NCBI GenBank assembly: GCA_039831705.1
Contig: JBDOMT010000073.1
Span: forward strand, 1 to 6,416
Direction of reading: 5' to 3'
Length of the DNA: 6,416 bases
Source of the DNA: JAJRWS01 sp039831705
Lineage (GTDB): Bacteria; Planctomycetota; Planctomycetia; Pirellulales; Lacipirellulaceae
Each line of letters begins with the position of its first letter. Positions within the stretch are counted from its first letter, which is position 1. This document shows positions 5,884 through 6,416 of the stretch, one piece after another. Under the pieces are notes generated by a model. The model was not told where the DNA came from and did not search any database. It was given only the letters and a program-made list of their open reading frames with translations. The position numbers were made by a program, and so were the translations under genes.

Positions 5884-6186
5884 TTATTTCGATAAGAATC
5901 CTTGGTCAAATATCGAAGGTTCCTTATCGTAGAAACGTTCGTTTTCACGATAATCGAGCAATCCCCAAATTGCACAGGTCGATGAAGCCGGCGCGTTTTC
6001 GGAATTACGGTTTTTGTAATCGATGTGTTGGGCCGCTGAGGCGATAGTCCTGCGAGTTTCAACGGGAAACTTGATGGAGCCAGCGACAACATCGACACCT
6101 CCGCAAACCGCTCTGCCCTCAACGTTCAGCGTCGCGTCGACCTCGGCGGAGCTCTCCAATAGTTCACAACCACTCACCTTGCCCAT
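5884..6186 (-). CDS. Small hypothetical protein downstream of a PDZ gene
   Basis: A possible 100-residue protein that I do not recognise. It starts at ATG 6186, 7 bp after the stop of the PDZ-domain gene, in a different frame and without a visible Shine-Dalgarno. In its favour, the first half is rich in G-first codons (GAG, GCC, GTC, GAC, GTT, GGC), as real genes of this genome are, and it fits the position of a second gene in an operon. Against it, the protein has no signal peptide, no membrane segment, no repeat and no known motif; a competing frame at 5820-6122 covers much of it. Three cysteines (8, 28 and 72) and a charged C-terminal half (DYRENERFYDKEPSIFDQGF) are all that can be said. 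It could be a lineage-specific gene or chance. Confidence 0.35.
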   Translation of the reverse strand: MGKVSGCELLESSAEVDATLNVEGRAVCGGVDVVAGSIKFPVETRRTIASAAQHIDYKNRNSENAPASSTCAIWGLLDYRENERFYDKEPSIFDQGFLSK

Positions 6187-6193
6187 TTGGAGT

Positions 6194-6416
6194 TCATGAC
6201 TGACTGGTTAAGAACTTGTCTTTTGTCAACTCGACGACCCTAGTTTTATTGTCTGCATACTTTATCTCCAGTTGAACGATGGTGCCAACTGGGCCCCGCA
6301 TCAACTCGAAGCATTTCGCCATACTCTTTCCTGTTACCGAGACCCCGTTAATCTTTTGAATTAATTGACCAGCCTCGAGCCCAGCACGTCCAGCCGGTGA
6401 TTTCGGATAGACGGCA
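6194..6416 (-). CDS. PDZ-domain protein, C-terminal part (cut by the window edge)
   Basis: The last 73 residues of a longer minus-strand gene, running from the right edge to TGA at 6194-6196. The sequence carries the core of a PDZ domain: SPAGRAGLEAGQLIQKING (the P-A-x-x-A-G-L-x-x-G-D/Q-x-I-x-x-I-N-G signature), a helix with MAKCFELMRG, and the last strand PVGTIVQLEI, followed by KYADNKTRVVELTKDKFL to the end. This form is typical of C-terminal PDZ domains in bacterial envelope proteases (HtrA/DegP, S41, site-2 types) and of retropepsin-like proteins with a terminal PDZ, where it binds C-termini or gates the protease. The catalytic part lies outside the window, so the enzyme class cannot be decided. 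The ending is natural, not a truncation. It may be cotranscribed with the small frame at 5884-6186. Confidence 0.85.
   Translation of the reverse strand, partial: AVYPKSPAGRAGLEAGQLIQKINGVSVTGKSMAKCFELMRGPVGTIVQLEIKYADNKTRVVELTKDKFLTSQS

Noticed and set aside
5820..6122. 100-codon minus-strand frame competing with 5884-6186
   Set aside because: Its composition is Ser/Arg/Leu-rich in the manner of an out-of-frame translation, and its start is inside the better placed frame.

Overview
The window looks like a planctomycete chromosome, most likely from the Pirellulales group. The evidence is three proteins ending in PEP-CTERM sorting signals, a dockerin-like pair of Asp-rich calcium loops placed just before one of those signals, an Asp-box sialidase with a twin-arginine leader of a type common in planctomycetes and verrucomicrobia, and weak Shine-Dalgarno usage. 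The taxon is an inference from protein style; there is no rRNA or other marker.

Layout. Bases 1-348 are an untranslated leader with a candidate promoter and several short repeats. Bases 349-1107 (+) encode a secreted PEP-CTERM protein with a ThuA/glutamine-amidotransferase-like sequence, closed by a clear intrinsic terminator at 1129-1155. A short convergent gap follows. Bases 1319-2122 (-) encode a creatininase-family metal amidohydrolase. A divergent spacer at 2123-2358 carries candidate promoters for both directions. Bases 2359-5706 (+) hold a three-gene operon with 12-bp gaps: a seven-bladed LVIVD-type beta-propeller with dockerin and PEP-CTERM, a CHRD-domain PEP-CTERM protein, and a Tat-exported BNR/Asp-box sialidase-like protein. 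Bases 5707-5883 are a convergent gap with no gene seen. On the minus strand at the right edge are a possible 100-residue hypothetical protein (5884-6186) and the C-terminal end of a PDZ-domain protein (6194 to beyond the window).

How it may work together. The operon products should all leave the cytoplasm: two by Sec with exosortase sorting to the envelope, one by Tat. A surface or periplasmic module for binding and processing glycans is a reasonable inference, but no substrate can be read from the sequence. The families are all known. What is less ordinary is their tight combination, a 15-bp tandem duplication that repeats the signal-peptidase site of the propeller protein, and unusually long tails after two PEP-CTERM segments. 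I found no CRISPR, insertion sequence, phage, tRNA or rRNA.
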